From Hyphomonadaceae bacterium (GTDB taxonomy: Bacteria; Pseudomonadota; Alphaproteobacteria; Caulobacterales; Hyphomonadaceae), in contig CANJIL010000001.1 in NCBI GenBank assembly GCA_947474455.1, forward strand, positions 186,001 through 250,000: a stretch of 64,000 nucleotides of DNA, read 5' to 3'. Within the stretch, counting starts at the first letter, position 1. The number at the start of each line of letters is the position of its first letter. The notes under the pieces are model-generated. The model was not told the origin of the DNA and did not search any database. It was given only the letters and a program-made list of their open reading frames with translations. A program made the position numbers and the translations under genes. Below, piece by piece: positions 27,261-37,100 of this stretch.

Positions 27261-28141
27261 TCACCGGAACGTCAGGCGGGTCGCCTGGTCCATCTGGTTC
27301 ACGCTCATTGCGGCCCCGGATTCGTTGTCTGGCGTGATCAGGTCGACGCGGCTGCCTTCCTTGCACAAGGCCGCGACCCGGCTTGCGAGGTCATTGCCCC
27401 ATTCAGGCGATCTGCGAATACCCTCGAACTGGCCCGAGAGCATTGGCCCGCTTCATTCGCTTAAGGGCGTCAGCACCACGACGTTGGCATAGCCTGAGGC
27501 AAGGGCTGCGTGGTCGGCCGAGCGGACGCCGCCATTCATGTAGTGACCGCCGTTGACGCCGTATGTTGGCCCTGCGCCGGGCAGCGAGGTGCTGGCGATG
27601 ACCGCATCTACCAGATTGACGCCGGAGTCCCAGTCGAACGCAGCCAGCTCGCCCGCATACGCATTGATCGCCGCCACGATCATCGGCCTGTCAGGCCATT
27701 CAGGGCGAGACATGCGCGCGGCGAACTGGGCGCGGCGCCGTTACGACCCGGTGGATCCGAAAGCGGCGTCGCTTTCCAGCGCGAACGCGCCCATCGCACG
27801 GCGCAGATCGGCGGTCAAAGTGGCGGTGGCGCCTATGGCGCGCATTCACTCGAAAACCGTGGCCATGGGCGGGTACTGTGACTGGGGCGGCGGCCTGCGG
27901 TTTTGGCCCTCGCGATTCTGGGCGGCCGCTCGGACAGCACGGAAGCATAGAGTTCGGCCGGCGGTATGCCGCTACGCACCTGCGCCGCCGCCGTGGAGCC
28001 GGACGAGGCGCCGATCACGAGATCGGCTGCTTACGTCAGATCGACGCCGCCTTCGGCTAGGCCCGCAATTATGCCGAGCGTCCACGCATGTCCGGCGGAC
28101 CCGCCGCCGCCAAGAACCAGGGCAACGTTTTTTCGCGTCAC
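27261..28141 (-). pseudogene. Decayed patatin-like phospholipase gene
   Basis: Read from GTG at 28141, the minus strand gives VALVLGGGGSAGHAWTLGII (the patatin oxyanion loop), then a TAA (28031-28033), then DLVIGASSGSTAAAQVRSGI (GxSxG nucleophile). A frameshift near 27.9 kb moves to a second frame with AIGATATLTADLRRAMGAF, VDAVIASTSLPGAGP, NGGHYMNGGVRSADHAALA (the catalytic Asp-Gly region) and SPEWGNDLASRVAALC. That frame is cut by TGA (27846-27848), TAA (27741-27743) and TGA (27453-27455). Four nonsense codons and at least one frameshift make this a pseudogene, lying between the two SGNH-hydrolase genes. Confidence 0.88.
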
Positions 28142-28147
28142 TCCCGC

Positions 28148-29350
28148 CTATCGGAACAGAGCCAGGTCGACGGCCTCACCCATGACGCGGTAGCCTGCGT
28201 CGTTGGGGTGGAGCCAGTCGCCGGATTGCAGGTCGGCTTTCATCTTGGTGGAATCGGCCGGATCGCGCATCGCGGCGTCGAGATCGATGAAGCCTTCGAA
28301 GCCTTCGGCCTTGCGAATCCAATCGTTGATCTCGAGGCGGATGGCATTGCCTTCGGGCCTGTAATAGCGCGCGCCGCCATAGGGCAAGATGGTGGCGAGA
28401 TATACCTTGAGACCGTGGGCATGGGCGCGCGAGATGATCTGCTTGTAGCCGTTGATCATGGTTGCGGCGCTCGGCGGCGTGGCCCCGTTCATGCCCCCCA
28501 TGCCGATGTCGTTGACGCCTTCCAGCATCACCAGCCACTTCGCGCCGGGAACGCTAAGCACGTCGCGGTCGAAGCGGGCGACGGCGGCGTCGCCGAATAC
28601 GGCATTGCCGTAGTTAAGCACGCGATTGCCGCTGATCGCCTGATTGACGACCGAGTGGTTCATGCCGGCCGCGCGCAGACGCTCCGCGAGCACGTCGGGC
28701 CAGCGATGATTGGCGCCGATGGTGGAAGCGTAGCCATCGGTGATGCTGTCGCCGAAGGCGACGACAACGGGCGTCGGCTTCGCGGCGAGAACTTCAACCG
28801 CCGACACGAAGGGGCGCTTCGTGCTGGTTTCCTTCGGCGTGAAGCCGGTGCGAGTGAAATCGCCGGGGCTGGAGATCTCGACGTTTTCCACGCCGAGGTC
28901 GTGGCAGGTGCACTGGCCGGTGGCTTCAGGCACGTAGAGGCTGATCGAGATTTTCTCCATCGCGGTGACGGGGAAGGCGACGCTGTCGCTGAATATCGGC
29001 GACGCTTTCGGAAGCGTGACGCCGGTCTGTCCGCCGAACAGGATCGATGTGGGAGCGCCAGCCGGCCTGCCGTCGGGTCCGATGCGGGTGATGGTGGCGG
29101 CGCCGATCTTCAGCGGCTTGTCACCGTATTCGTTGGTGAAGCGAATGCGGACCTCGGATCCGGCAGCCGCGACTTTCAGCGTCTGACGGATCGTCTGATT
29201 CTCGAAGCTGTTGCTCGCCTGGCCTGGAGGGGCGGGCGGGGCGCCCCACGCGCCAACCCAGCCTGAGCCACCGGTGGAATTGAAAGCCGTTCCCGTCGCG
29301 CAAGCGCCAAGCGCCATCATGCTGGCAAAGGCCAGGACCAATCTACGCAT
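28148..29350 (-). CDS. SGNH/GDSL hydrolase lipoprotein (copy B)
   Basis: 400 aa, a close paralogue of copy A across its whole length, including the lipobox signal MRRLVLAFASMMALGAC, RIRFTNEYGDKPLKIGAATI and the catalytic blocks FGDSITDG, NQAISGNRV, LEGVNDIG and GDWLHPNDAGYRVMGEAVD. All SGNH residues are present, so both copies look active. It probably arose by tandem duplication; the remnant patatin gene (27261-28141) lies between the copies on the same strand. The stop is 6 bp from the patatin GTG. Confidence 0.92.
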   Translation of the reverse strand: MRRLVLAFASMMALGACATGTAFNSTGGSGWVGAWGAPPAPPGQASNSFENQTIRQTLKVAAAGSEVRIRFTNEYGDKPLKIGAATITRIGPDGRPAGAPTSILFGGQTGVTLPKASPIFSDSVAFPVTAMEKISISLYVPEATGQCTCHDLGVENVEISSPGDFTRTGFTPKETSTKRPFVSAVEVLAAKPTPVVVAFGDSITDGYASTIGANHRWPDVLAERLRAAGMNHSVVNQAISGNRVLNYGNAVFGDAAVARFDRDVLSVPGAKWLVMLEGVNDIGMGGMNGATPPSAATMINGYKQIISRAHAHGLKVYLATILPYGGARYYRPEGNAIRLEINDWIRKAEGFEGFIDLDAAMRDPADSTKMKADLQSGDWLHPNDAGYRVMGEAVDLALFR

Positions 29351-29541
29351 GCACTTCCTCCCCTTAACCTAACGTCTTTTCATACAGCCTACGACGAAGC
29401 GCGATGGCGCCAAGCCTCAGAATCAAAATTCAGCTAGCCAACAAACGCTTGGGCTTCGTCGATTTCCCCTGGCCGCTGATTGTTCGCGGCCGTACACGGG
29501 TCTAGCCTGACGCTGTCAAAACAACAGGTGGAGGAAACCCG

Positions 29542-30489
29542 ATGCTGCGGATGTTGGTGGGCGTTTCAGTATTCGCGCTGTCGATGGCGGCTTGCTCGCC
29601 GCAGGGGGAGCCATCTGTTCAACCGGCCGTCACGGCTCTGGAGACCGCGAAGATGCCCGTTGAGCTCGAAGATAAGTACGCGACCAGCGAAGACGGCGTG
29701 AAGATCCACTATATCGCGAGCGGGCAGGGTCCGCTTATTGTCATGATCCATGGCTTTCCCGATTTCTCGGGGTCTTGGAACAAACTGACGCCTGTGCTGA
29801 ACGACAAGTATCGTGTCGCGGCGATGGATACGCGCGGCTACAATCTTTCCGACAAGCCGGAGGGCGTCGACAACTACAAGATGGACAAGCTGGTCGCCGA
29901 CATACAGGCGGTGATCAAGGCGGAAGGCGCAAGCAAGGCGACGGTGCTTGGCCATGACTGGGGCGCCATCCAGGCCTGGAATTACGCCTTCGCGCACCCC
30001 GAGACGCTGGAGCGGTTGATCATCTTGTCAGTGCCGCATCCGGCCGGGTTCCTCCGCCAGATTGCGCAGAGCCCCCAGAACAGCAACTACGCGCGCAACT
30101 TCCAGAAGGAAGGATCGGAGAAGGAGCTGACGATAGAGAGGCTGACGCGCAGCGTCCAGGATCCGGAAGACAAGGCGAAGTACATCGAAGCGTTCGAGCG
30201 CTCGAGCACGGCGGCGATGATGAATTATTATCGCGCGAACTATCCTTCCACGCCGAAGGCGGGGGAGCCTGCACCGACCTATCCGAAGATCGACGTGCCG
30301 GTTCTCGTGATCCACGGGATGCAGGACAAGGCGCTGCTCTCGTTCGGCCATAACGACACGTGGGACCAGATCTCCAAGGACACGACGATGCTGATGATCC
30401 CGGACTCGGGGCACTTTGTGCAGCGCGACGCAGTCGACCGCGTGAACGCGCAGATCCGGAGCTGGCTGGAGTTGCATCCTACCAAGTAG
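29542..30489 (+). CDS. Alpha/beta hydrolase lipoprotein (epoxide-hydrolase-like)
   Basis: 315 aa. Signal MLRMLVGVSVFALSMAAC with lipobox (MAAC, Cys18). Alpha/beta-hydrolase fold: oxyanion motif MIHGFPDFSGSW, nucleophile elbow LGHDWGAIQAW (Asp nucleophile in HDWG as in epoxide hydrolases and haloalkane dehalogenases), a lid region with AMMNYYRANYP (the ring-opening Tyr context), and the base His in PDSGHFVQ. Epoxide hydrolase is the best family call; substrate unknown. GGAGGAAA lies just before the ATG. A hairpin (GGCCGC/GCGGCC, 29471-29491) precedes the gene. Confidence 0.88.
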   Translation: MLRMLVGVSVFALSMAACSPQGEPSVQPAVTALETAKMPVELEDKYATSEDGVKIHYIASGQGPLIVMIHGFPDFSGSWNKLTPVLNDKYRVAAMDTRGYNLSDKPEGVDNYKMDKLVADIQAVIKAEGASKATVLGHDWGAIQAWNYAFAHPETLERLIILSVPHPAGFLRQIAQSPQNSNYARNFQKEGSEKELTIERLTRSVQDPEDKAKYIEAFERSSTAAMMNYYRANYPSTPKAGEPAPTYPKIDVPVLVIHGMQDKALLSFGHNDTWDQISKDTTMLMIPDSGHFVQRDAVDRVNAQIRSWLELHPTK

Positions 30490-30523
30490 GTTCGATCTAG
30501 CGACGCCCGCGCGGTCCGAAGGG

Positions 30524-30540
30524 AGCACGAATCGCGTGCT
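30524..30540. terminator. Hairpin between hydrolase gene and atpF
   Basis: AGCACG (30524-30529) and CGTGCT (30535-30540) form a 6-bp stem, extendable with flanking pairs, between two convergent genes. No clear T-run. Weak evidence for termination. Confidence 0.35.
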
Positions 30541-30583
30541 GCTCACCAAGAGAACTAAACCAAGTAAGCAATATGGTCGCTGA

Positions 30584-31156
30584 CTAGGACAGCGCCTTGG
30601 CTGCTGCTGCGAGGCTTTTTGAGAACTCCTCGTCGGCGGCCTTGCCGGCCAGCTGATCCATGAGGATGGCGGCGGCGGCGCGAGAGGCGGTGTCGATCGC
30701 GGCCAGCTTCACGTCGCGGATGGCTTCGGATTCGGCGCGCGAGATGCGCTCCTCGGCCATTTTCTCGCGCCGGGCGATGCGTTCGACGAGGGCGGTGCTT
30801 GCGGCGACGGCGAGCTGATCGGCCTCGCGGCGGGCAGCTTCGACGATGCCCTTGGCTTCGGCCTCGGCTTCGGCGGCGCGTTTCTCGACCTCGGCCAGCT
30901 TGGCCTCGGCTTCCTTGCGGAGCGCTTCGGCGGCTGCGAGTTCGGAGGTGATCTTGGTCGCGCGGTCGTCGAGCGACTTGGTCACCGAGGCCGGGACCTT
31001 CATGTAGAGAATGACGCCGATGAAGATCAGCAGGCCGACGAACGCCCAGAAGGCCGGATCGTTGAAGTCGAACGGGCCGATGACGGGCAGAGGACCAGCT
31101 ACGGTGTGAGCCGTTTCGGCGGCGTGATCGGCGGCGGGTGCGTGTTCAGGTTGCAT
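30584..31156 (-). CDS. atpF: ATP synthase F0 subunit b (AtpF)
   Basis: 190 aa. A single membrane segment (FWAFVGLLIFIGVILYMKV, residues about 32-50) is followed by a long alanine/glutamate-rich coiled coil (EALRKEAEAKLAEVEKRAAE) that forms the peripheral stalk linking F0 to F1. Its N-terminal extension of 30 residues is Ala/His-rich. It lies one base after the b' gene, so the two form the b/b' heterodimer seen in alphaproteobacteria and photosynthetic bacteria. Last gene of the F0 operon. Confidence 0.93.
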   Translation of the reverse strand: MQPEHAPAADHAAETAHTVAGPLPVIGPFDFNDPAFWAFVGLLIFIGVILYMKVPASVTKSLDDRATKITSELAAAEALRKEAEAKLAEVEKRAAEAEAEAKGIVEAARREADQLAVAASTALVERIARREKMAEERISRAESEAIRDVKLAAIDTASRAAAAILMDQLAGKAADEEFSKSLAAAAKALS

Positions 31157-31157
31157 C

Positions 31158-31694
31158 TCAGCCTCTCAGCGCACCGGCGACGGCGCTCTTCACTGCGGCG
31201 GGCGCAGGTTTGGCGCCCGTCAGGCGTTCAGCGATCGCTGCAGCAGCGTCTTCAGCAACGGCCGAAACACTGGTCATCGCCTTGGCGCGGTTTTCGGCGA
31301 TGCGGCTTTCCGCGGTCGCGAGGCGTGCGTTGAGCGCAGCCTCGGCCTTGGCGGATTCAGCGGCAGTCCTTGCGTCCGCTTCGGCCTTGGCCTTGGCGGC
31401 AGTGTCACGGGCGCGAGCGCGGGCTTCCGCGATCTGCGCCTCGAACTGCTTCACCGAAGCGTCGGCTGCGGATGAAAGAGCGGCGGCCTTGGCGACGTCG
31501 GCCTTGATGGCCCCGTCGCGGTCTTCCACCGCTTGCTTGATCCTCGGAAGGAAGACGGTGGCGACCGCGAAGTAGAGGACGCCAAACGTCAGCACCAGCC
31601 AGAAGATCTGGGAAATCCCGAAATCTCCAATCTGGTCAAACGGGGGAAAGCCGCTTCCGGCTGCGTGCCCCGCTTCTGCCGCTTGATGCTCCAC
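31158..31694 (-). CDS. atpG: ATP synthase F0 subunit b' (AtpF')
   Basis: 178 aa, the b' subunit (AtpF2/AtpX). The membrane segment ISQIFWLVLTFGVLYFAVA (about 30-48) precedes PRIKQAVEDRDGAIKADVA and an Ala-rich coiled coil with ARARDTAAKAKAEADAR. It pairs with subunit b in the peripheral stator stalk. Its gene starts 35 bp after atpE and its stop is one base from atpF. Some databases name this gene atpF' or atpG, so the symbol is conventional only. Confidence 0.9.
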   Translation of the reverse strand: MEHQAAEAGHAAGSGFPPFDQIGDFGISQIFWLVLTFGVLYFAVATVFLPRIKQAVEDRDGAIKADVAKAAALSSAADASVKQFEAQIAEARARARDTAAKAKAEADARTAAESAKAEAALNARLATAESRIAENRAKAMTSVSAVAEDAAAAIAERLTGAKPAPAAVKSAVAGALRG

Positions 31695-31729
31695 GTCGTG
31701 GTCTCCGTCTTCCGGTCGAAGCGTCTAGA

Positions 31730-31951
31730 TCAGACTGCGAAGATCAGGATCAGGGCGATGGCGAAGCCGAAGATGCCCAGAGCTTCCGTCACGGCGAAGC
31801 CGAAGATCAGGTTGCCGAACTGTTGCGGGGCGGCCGACGGGTTGCGCATAGCGCCATCGAGGTAGGCGGCGAAGATGTTGCCCACGCCGATCGCAGCGCC
31901 GAGCATGGCGAGGCAGGCGAGACCGGCGCCGACGTAGTTAAGACCTTCCAT
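31730..31951 (-). CDS. atpE: ATP synthase F0 subunit c (AtpE)
   Basis: 73-aa proteolipid with two membrane helices joined by the polar loop DGAMRNPSAAPQQ, which contacts the central stalk. Helix 1 has the Gly/Ala-rich AMLGAAIGVGNIFAAY packing pattern. The proton-carrying carboxylate is Glu in AVTEALGIFGF in helix 2, so the ring is proton-driven. No sodium-type ligand set is apparent. Position between atpB and the b' gene is the standard alphaproteobacterial order. Confidence 0.97.
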   Translation of the reverse strand: MEGLNYVGAGLACLAMLGAAIGVGNIFAAYLDGAMRNPSAAPQQFGNLIFGFAVTEALGIFGFAIALILIFAV

Positions 31952-31981
31952 TTGTAGTCTCCTTGAGAAGTCCGTTGGTGA

Positions 31982-32740
31982 TCAGTGCGCCTCGCCCAAA
32001 GCGTCATTGAGATAGACGCATGTGAGCATGGCGAACACGTAGGCCTGGAGGAACGCCACCAGGAATTCCAGCGCAGTCACACCAACGATCAATGGCATCA
32101 CGAGCAATCCACCCATCAACATGCCGACGCCGCCCAGGGCGACGGCAAGCGAAGGAATGAAGCCGGCGAAGACTTTGAGCGCCACGTGGCCACCAAGCAT
32201 GTTCGCGAACAAGCGCATGCCGAGGCTTATCGGGCGTGACAGGAACGAGATGATTTCAATAGGCGTGACAATCAGGAGCAGCACTAACGGCACGCCTGAC
32301 GGAACGAAGATCTTGAGGAAGCCGAAGCCTTTCTTGATGATCCCCACGAGCACAACGAGGCCGATGGTGAAGATCGCCATGAAGCCGGTGACGGCGATGT
32401 GGCTGGTGGTCGTGAACCAGTAAGGCATCATGCCGACGATGTTCGCGACGAAGATGAAAGAGAACAGCGTGAAGACGAGCGGGATGAAGGGCTTCCCCGG
32501 CGCGTGGTTTACGTCCTTCACGATGCCGGCGATGAACTGGTACCAGATCTCGGCGAGAGACTGCACGCGCGTCGGCACGGTCTTCATCTTCGAGGTGGCG
32601 GCGGCGAGGAAGAGGATCAGGACGAGAATGCCCACGACCATCCAGAATGCCGAGTTGGTGAATGACAGATCGAGACCGCCGATCTTGAGATCCAACAGCT
32701 TTTCGATCTTGAACTGGTGCATCGGGTCGGTGGCTATCAT
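31982..32740 (-). CDS. atpB: ATP synthase F0 subunit a (AtpB)
   Basis: 252 aa, the stationary channel subunit of F0 that passes protons to the c-ring. Membrane helices run from about residue 27 to the end. The critical Arg sits in LGMRLFANMLGGHVALKVF near residue 180, and the last helix has FLVAFLQAYVFAMLTCVYLND. N-terminal residues 1-25 match the family (HQFKIEKLLDL). It overlaps atpI by 4 bp (ATGA), as expected for a translationally coupled F0 operon. Confidence 0.97.
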   Translation of the reverse strand: MIATDPMHQFKIEKLLDLKIGGLDLSFTNSAFWMVVGILVLILFLAAATSKMKTVPTRVQSLAEIWYQFIAGIVKDVNHAPGKPFIPLVFTLFSFIFVANIVGMMPYWFTTTSHIAVTGFMAIFTIGLVVLVGIIKKGFGFLKIFVPSGVPLVLLLIVTPIEIISFLSRPISLGMRLFANMLGGHVALKVFAGFIPSLAVALGGVGMLMGGLLVMPLIVGVTALEFLVAFLQAYVFAMLTCVYLNDALGEAH

Positions 32741-33057
32741 GCGCCGTCGCCTTCGCCCTTGGTTGCGTCGCCCTGCCGGGGCGCCTGGTTAGCCTTCGTC
32801 GCGGTGGCCACGACGTTCCGGACGCCAGCGACGAACCCGAGCATGAGGCAGATGATGACGCCCCAAGGAGAAACCTTGAAAACAGCGTCAATCCCCAGGC
32901 CCAGGACCACTCCCACAATGACGGCGGCCGCGAAGTCCGACGCCATGCGGAAGCCAAGACCCATTCCCTTGCCCGTGCTCATCTGAGCCGGGCGATTCCG
33001 TGCGTCTATCTCCGCCTGCGCCTTGGCGATCCGTTTGTTCAGATCGTCCTGGCTCAT
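32737..33057 (-). CDS. atpI: AtpI/AtpZ-family F0 assembly protein
   Basis: 106 aa, first gene of the F0 operon. Two hydrophobic segments (SDFAAAVIVGVVLGLGID and GVIICLMLGFVAGVRNVV, residues about 41-90) fit the AtpI / AtpZ-like family, which helps assemble the c-ring. The N-terminus is a charged helix with DLNKRIAKAQAEIDARN. The charged tail after the second helix faces the cytoplasm. No F1 genes are nearby, as usual in alphaproteobacteria, where F0 and F1 are separate operons. Confidence 0.9.
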   Translation of the reverse strand: MSQDDLNKRIAKAQAEIDARNRPAQMSTGKGMGLGFRMASDFAAAVIVGVVLGLGIDAVFKVSPWGVIICLMLGFVAGVRNVVATATKANQAPRQGDATKGEGDGA

Positions 33058-33231
33058 CGGAAACGTCCGCCACAGCGGGAGAAAAGTCCGTCCCTGCGTG
33101 CGACAAAGCCTTGGAAAGCCAAGGTTTCGCCGCGCGCGAAGCTATATGGGCGGCTCCGAGTCCAGTCAAGCAAATGTCATGAGGGCAAGGCTAATTAGCG
33201 CCTTGATTTTAGGCGACTATTCTGGCGGCCA

Positions 33232-34062
33232 TTACGTCGCAGCAAAGCCGCGCGCTTGCGGGCCCGTTCCAGAGGGGGCCGCGTCGCTTGACGAGCACCC
33301 CCATTGCGGCTTGGCCGCGTCCGTTATCGCAGCGCCAAGAGTTGAATGCCGCACGCCTTTGGGAGGGTCGAAGGTACAGACGGTCGCCGCCGTTTCTTGC
33401 GACATCGACTCGTAGATCGCCATGCGAAGCTCGGACTCGTCCTGCATCGCTGGCGTCTCCTCGACGATCTTGCCCGCCTTGTCGATCACGACCCGGGTCA
33501 GGTTTCGTGAAGACGCGGAGCACCCGGCCGACAACCGCTACCGCGCTGGGGACGCCGGCAATATTGCCAGCATCAACTCTCACTAACCATGCCTAGACGA
33601 GGCCGTTCTTGTCCGGCGGCCTCACCGATAGTTCGTCTACGAAGTATGTGGAGGTTGTGCTGCTGGCGGAGACCTTGACGAGGGCCGTGGGCGATCGGGG
33701 GCGTGGACGTTAACCTGGTAGGTGTCTGGCGCCGGAGCGGGACCAGGCGGTTTGGCCCTTGGCATATCAGGAGGTTGACGCCGCTGTTCGCGAACTCCTC
33801 CGGCGTCAGCACGCAGTTCTTCAGGCTGGTGAGAAGTTCGGCGCGCGTGGCTGCAGTCTCCGGATTCAGGTCATTGTTCGTAACATGCAGGTGAACCACT
33901 TGGCGCCTTGCCTGCGCCGACTGGTCAGAACAGGGCGACACGTAGATCTTCGGTCAGTCGGCGCAAAGATAGCCGCCACCGTCGGGGCCTACTGCAAGCT
34001 TTGGGTTTCCCTGTACGTGGGCAGATAGCGCGATGAGGCCGAAAAACCCGCCGCAATCATTC
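33232..34062 (-). pseudogene. Decayed gene for an exported protein of unknown family
   Basis: Several frames on the minus strand, read from about 34.06 kb to 33.23 kb, look like pieces of one protein. The first frame gives GFFGLIALSAHVQGNPK (signal-like), LAVGPDGGGYLCAD, a TGA, then PKIYVSPCSDQSAQ, NPETAATRAELLTSLKNCV and TPEEFANSGVNLLICQG. Later frames give APAPDTYQVNVHAPDRP, VKVSASSTTSTYFVDELSV and RVVIDKAGKIVEETPAMQDE with ESMSQETAATVCTF. At least one nonsense codon and three frame changes separate them. I do not recognise the family; coordinates are approximate. Confidence 0.6.
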
Positions 34063-34198
34063 CATGGAGCATGGCATCCCCCAGCAGCGCGCCTGACCGG
34101 AATCAAGCGACGCCCGCGCAAGCAGTGCAAGGGGCCAAGGGCGGCGATGTGTTTAAATGCGGCGGATGTCGTGGGACTGTTTGCCGGGGATTGGGAGT

Positions 34199-37100
34199 TC
34201 AGGCTGCGGCTAGCCTCTCGGCGGCTTGCAAGTCGACGGTGACGAGTTTCGAGACGCCGCGTTCCTGCATGGTGACTCCGAAGAGGCGGTCCATGCGGGA
34301 CATCGTCACCGCGTTGTGGGTGATGATGATGAAACGCGTGTGCGTGCGCGTGCGCATCTCTTCGAGCAGGCGGCAGAAGCGGTCGACATTGGCGTCGTCG
34401 AGCGGGGCATCGACCTCGTCGAGCACGCAGATCGGCGCGGGGCGCGAGAGGAAGACGGCGAAGATGAGCGCCGTTGCCGTGAGGGCCTGTTCGCCGCCCG
34501 ACATCAGGGAGAGCTGGCCAAGGCGTTTGCCCGGGGGCGAGGCATAGATTTCGAGGCCAGCGTCGAGCGGGTCCTCGCTTTCGGTGAGGCGGAGTTCGGC
34601 GTGTCCGCCGCCGAAGAGGGCGGTGAAGAGCGAGCCGAAATGGCTGTTCACCTTCTGGAAGGCGTCGAGCAGGCGCTGGCGGCCATCCATGTTGAGGGCG
34701 TCGATGCCTTCGCGGAGTTTGGCGATGGCGGCAACGAGGTCATCGCGCTCCTCGGTCTGGAAGCCCATACGTTTCGAGATTTCGGTGAGCTGTTCGTCGG
34801 CTTCCATGTTGACGGCGCCGAGCTGGTCGCGCGCGCGGCGTAGCTGTGCGAGGCGGGTGTCAAGTGCGTGGGCGTCGGCGACGCCTTCTTCCTGCGGTGC
34901 ATCGGCGTCGCCATGTTCCGCGCGCGCGGCGCGGGCGGCGGCAAGAACGGCCTGGACGCGGGCTTCGAGTTCTTCGAGGTCCTGGTCGAAGGCGGCGCGG
35001 ACCTGCTCGGCAATCTCGACTTCGCGGCGGATGGCGGCTTCGAGGCGGGACTCGGTGCGGACCAACGTTTCGCGCGCACTCCCGGCGCTGTCGCGTGCGG
35101 CGCGAGCGCCGAGGTCGGCTTCGCGCAACACGGCCTCGGCTTCCGCCAGCGTATCAGCGGCGGCGCGGCGAGTGCGTTCGGCGGCTTCGAGACCGGCGGC
35201 GAGATCATCCAGCCGGGTCTGAAGCGCAGCCGGCTGGTCTTTCGCCTGATCGAAGGCGGTGCGCACGTCCGTGAGCTCTCGGGCGATCGCGTCGCGTCGC
35301 GTCGAGGCTTCGCCGCTGCGGGCGAGCCATTCCTCGCGGTCACGGGTGAGTGCGGCGCGCTGGGCGGCGGCGCGTTCGGTCTCGCGTAGGAAGCGGTCGA
35401 GCTCAGCGGCGGCGCTGCGCTCACTATCGCGCGCGGTGCGGACGTTAGCGCCGAGCTTCGCGAGAATCTCACGATCGCCATCCGATGGCGCGGCAGCGGA
35501 GGCGGCCTTTGCGGCGGCGACCGATTTGGCGGCGGCGTCGCGTTCAGCGGCGAGGCGTTGGACGGTCTCGCGCACTGAGGCGGCGCGAAGCGACAGGCGC
35601 TCCACATCCTGTTCGGCGCGGATGGAAGTTTCGTGCATCTGACTGGCGGCGCGGGTCAGCTCAGGCACGTTGCGACGTGCAGCGATGAGCGTGACTTCGG
35701 CATCAGTGAGTTGTTTGGAGGCCTTGGCGCGATCCTCGGCGGCGAGGTCGCGAGCGAGACGGGCAGTAGAGATTTCGGGAACCAGCGCGGCGCGGCGGGC
35801 GCGTTGTTCAAGCTTCTCGGCGGAGGTGAGGGGAGCGTCGGCAGTGCGCACAAAGCCGTCCCAGCGCCAGAGATCACCTTCGCGGCTAACAAGGCTCTGG
35901 CCGGGGATGAGTTGCGTCAGCAGAGCGAAACCGTCGGCGCGTTCGACGAGGCCGCATTGCGTGAGGCGTGCGTGAAGTTCGGTGGGCGCTTCCACAAGTT
36001 TGCGGAGGGGCGTTGCGCCTTCGGGCAGGCAGGCGGCGATGTCGCCGTGGCGGCCAGACCAGTGGACCGGCGATTGCGTATCGACGGGAGCGTCGAGGTC
36101 ATCGTCGAGGGCGGCCGCGATGGCGCGTTCGAGGCCGGGAGCACGAATGCCGTCCATGACGGGCGGTGCGGTCGTGGCGGCCGGCTGGCGCAGGAGGCGG
36201 TCGAGGCCTTTGAGTTCGGATTCTAGCTCGCCCACTTTACGCTCCGCAGCGAGCAGCGGCGGCGTCAGACGAGCTTCGAGGGCGCGGGCGTCATCGACGG
36301 CGCGGAGGGCGGTGTTGAGCGCGGACTGTGCGGCCTGTGCTTTCTTCTCTGCGTCGGCGTGACGGACGCGCGCGGCTTCGAGCGCGGCGGTGAGTTTGGC
36401 GGGATCGCCGATGGATGCGAGTTCCTTTTCGGTGCGGCCGAGTTCGGAGACGAGGCGGGCGTGGCGTTCGTCTTCCCGCTTCACGGCGGCCTGGGCGGCG
36501 GCGGCCTCGGCCTCGGCGCGGGCGAGGGCGGTGCGGCGCTGGTCGGCTTCCTGTTCGAAAGTCTGTAGATTATTCATCGCCGTGTCGACGGCGGCGGCGA
36601 GTTCGGTCTCGCGCGCCGCCTGCGCTTTCGGATCATCAGGCGGCAGGGCGGCGAGCGCCTGGGCGGCGCGGTCGGCGCGGGTGGCGGCATCGTCGCGCTG
36701 GACGGTTTCGCGCGTGGTTGCTTCCAGCAAGCGGGTGATGTCGTGTTCTAGACGGGTCACGAGATCGCGTGCGGAGTCGCGCTCGGCTTCGAGGCGGGCC
36801 AGCTGCAGCTTGATGACGCCCAGATGGCCAGCAACTTTGGCTTCGGCGGCGCGCAGCGGCTCGATGGAGTCGCGGGCTTCCAGCTCGGCAGTCGTGGCGC
36901 GCGTGACAGTGAAGACGGTCTTCTGTTCGTCGATCCTCGCCTGCTCGAACGCTTTGCGTGCGTCGATCGTTTCGATCACAGCGCCGCGCCAGCGGGCGGC
37001 GCCGAGGCGGGCTTCAAGCGCGGCGATCTCATCCGACAGCATGCGGTACTTGCGGGCCTTGCTGGCCTGGCGCTTGAGGGAGGTCGCCTGCCGTTCGACC

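Noticed and set aside
27553-28185. Plus-strand frame of 210 codons across the patatin region
   Set aside because: It is antisense to a sequence with clear patatin motifs and has no features of its own.
28088-29266. 392-codon plus-strand frame over the second SGNH gene
   Set aside because: Antisense to a gene with a lipobox and all SGNH blocks; a similar shadow occurs over the first copy, as expected from the duplication.
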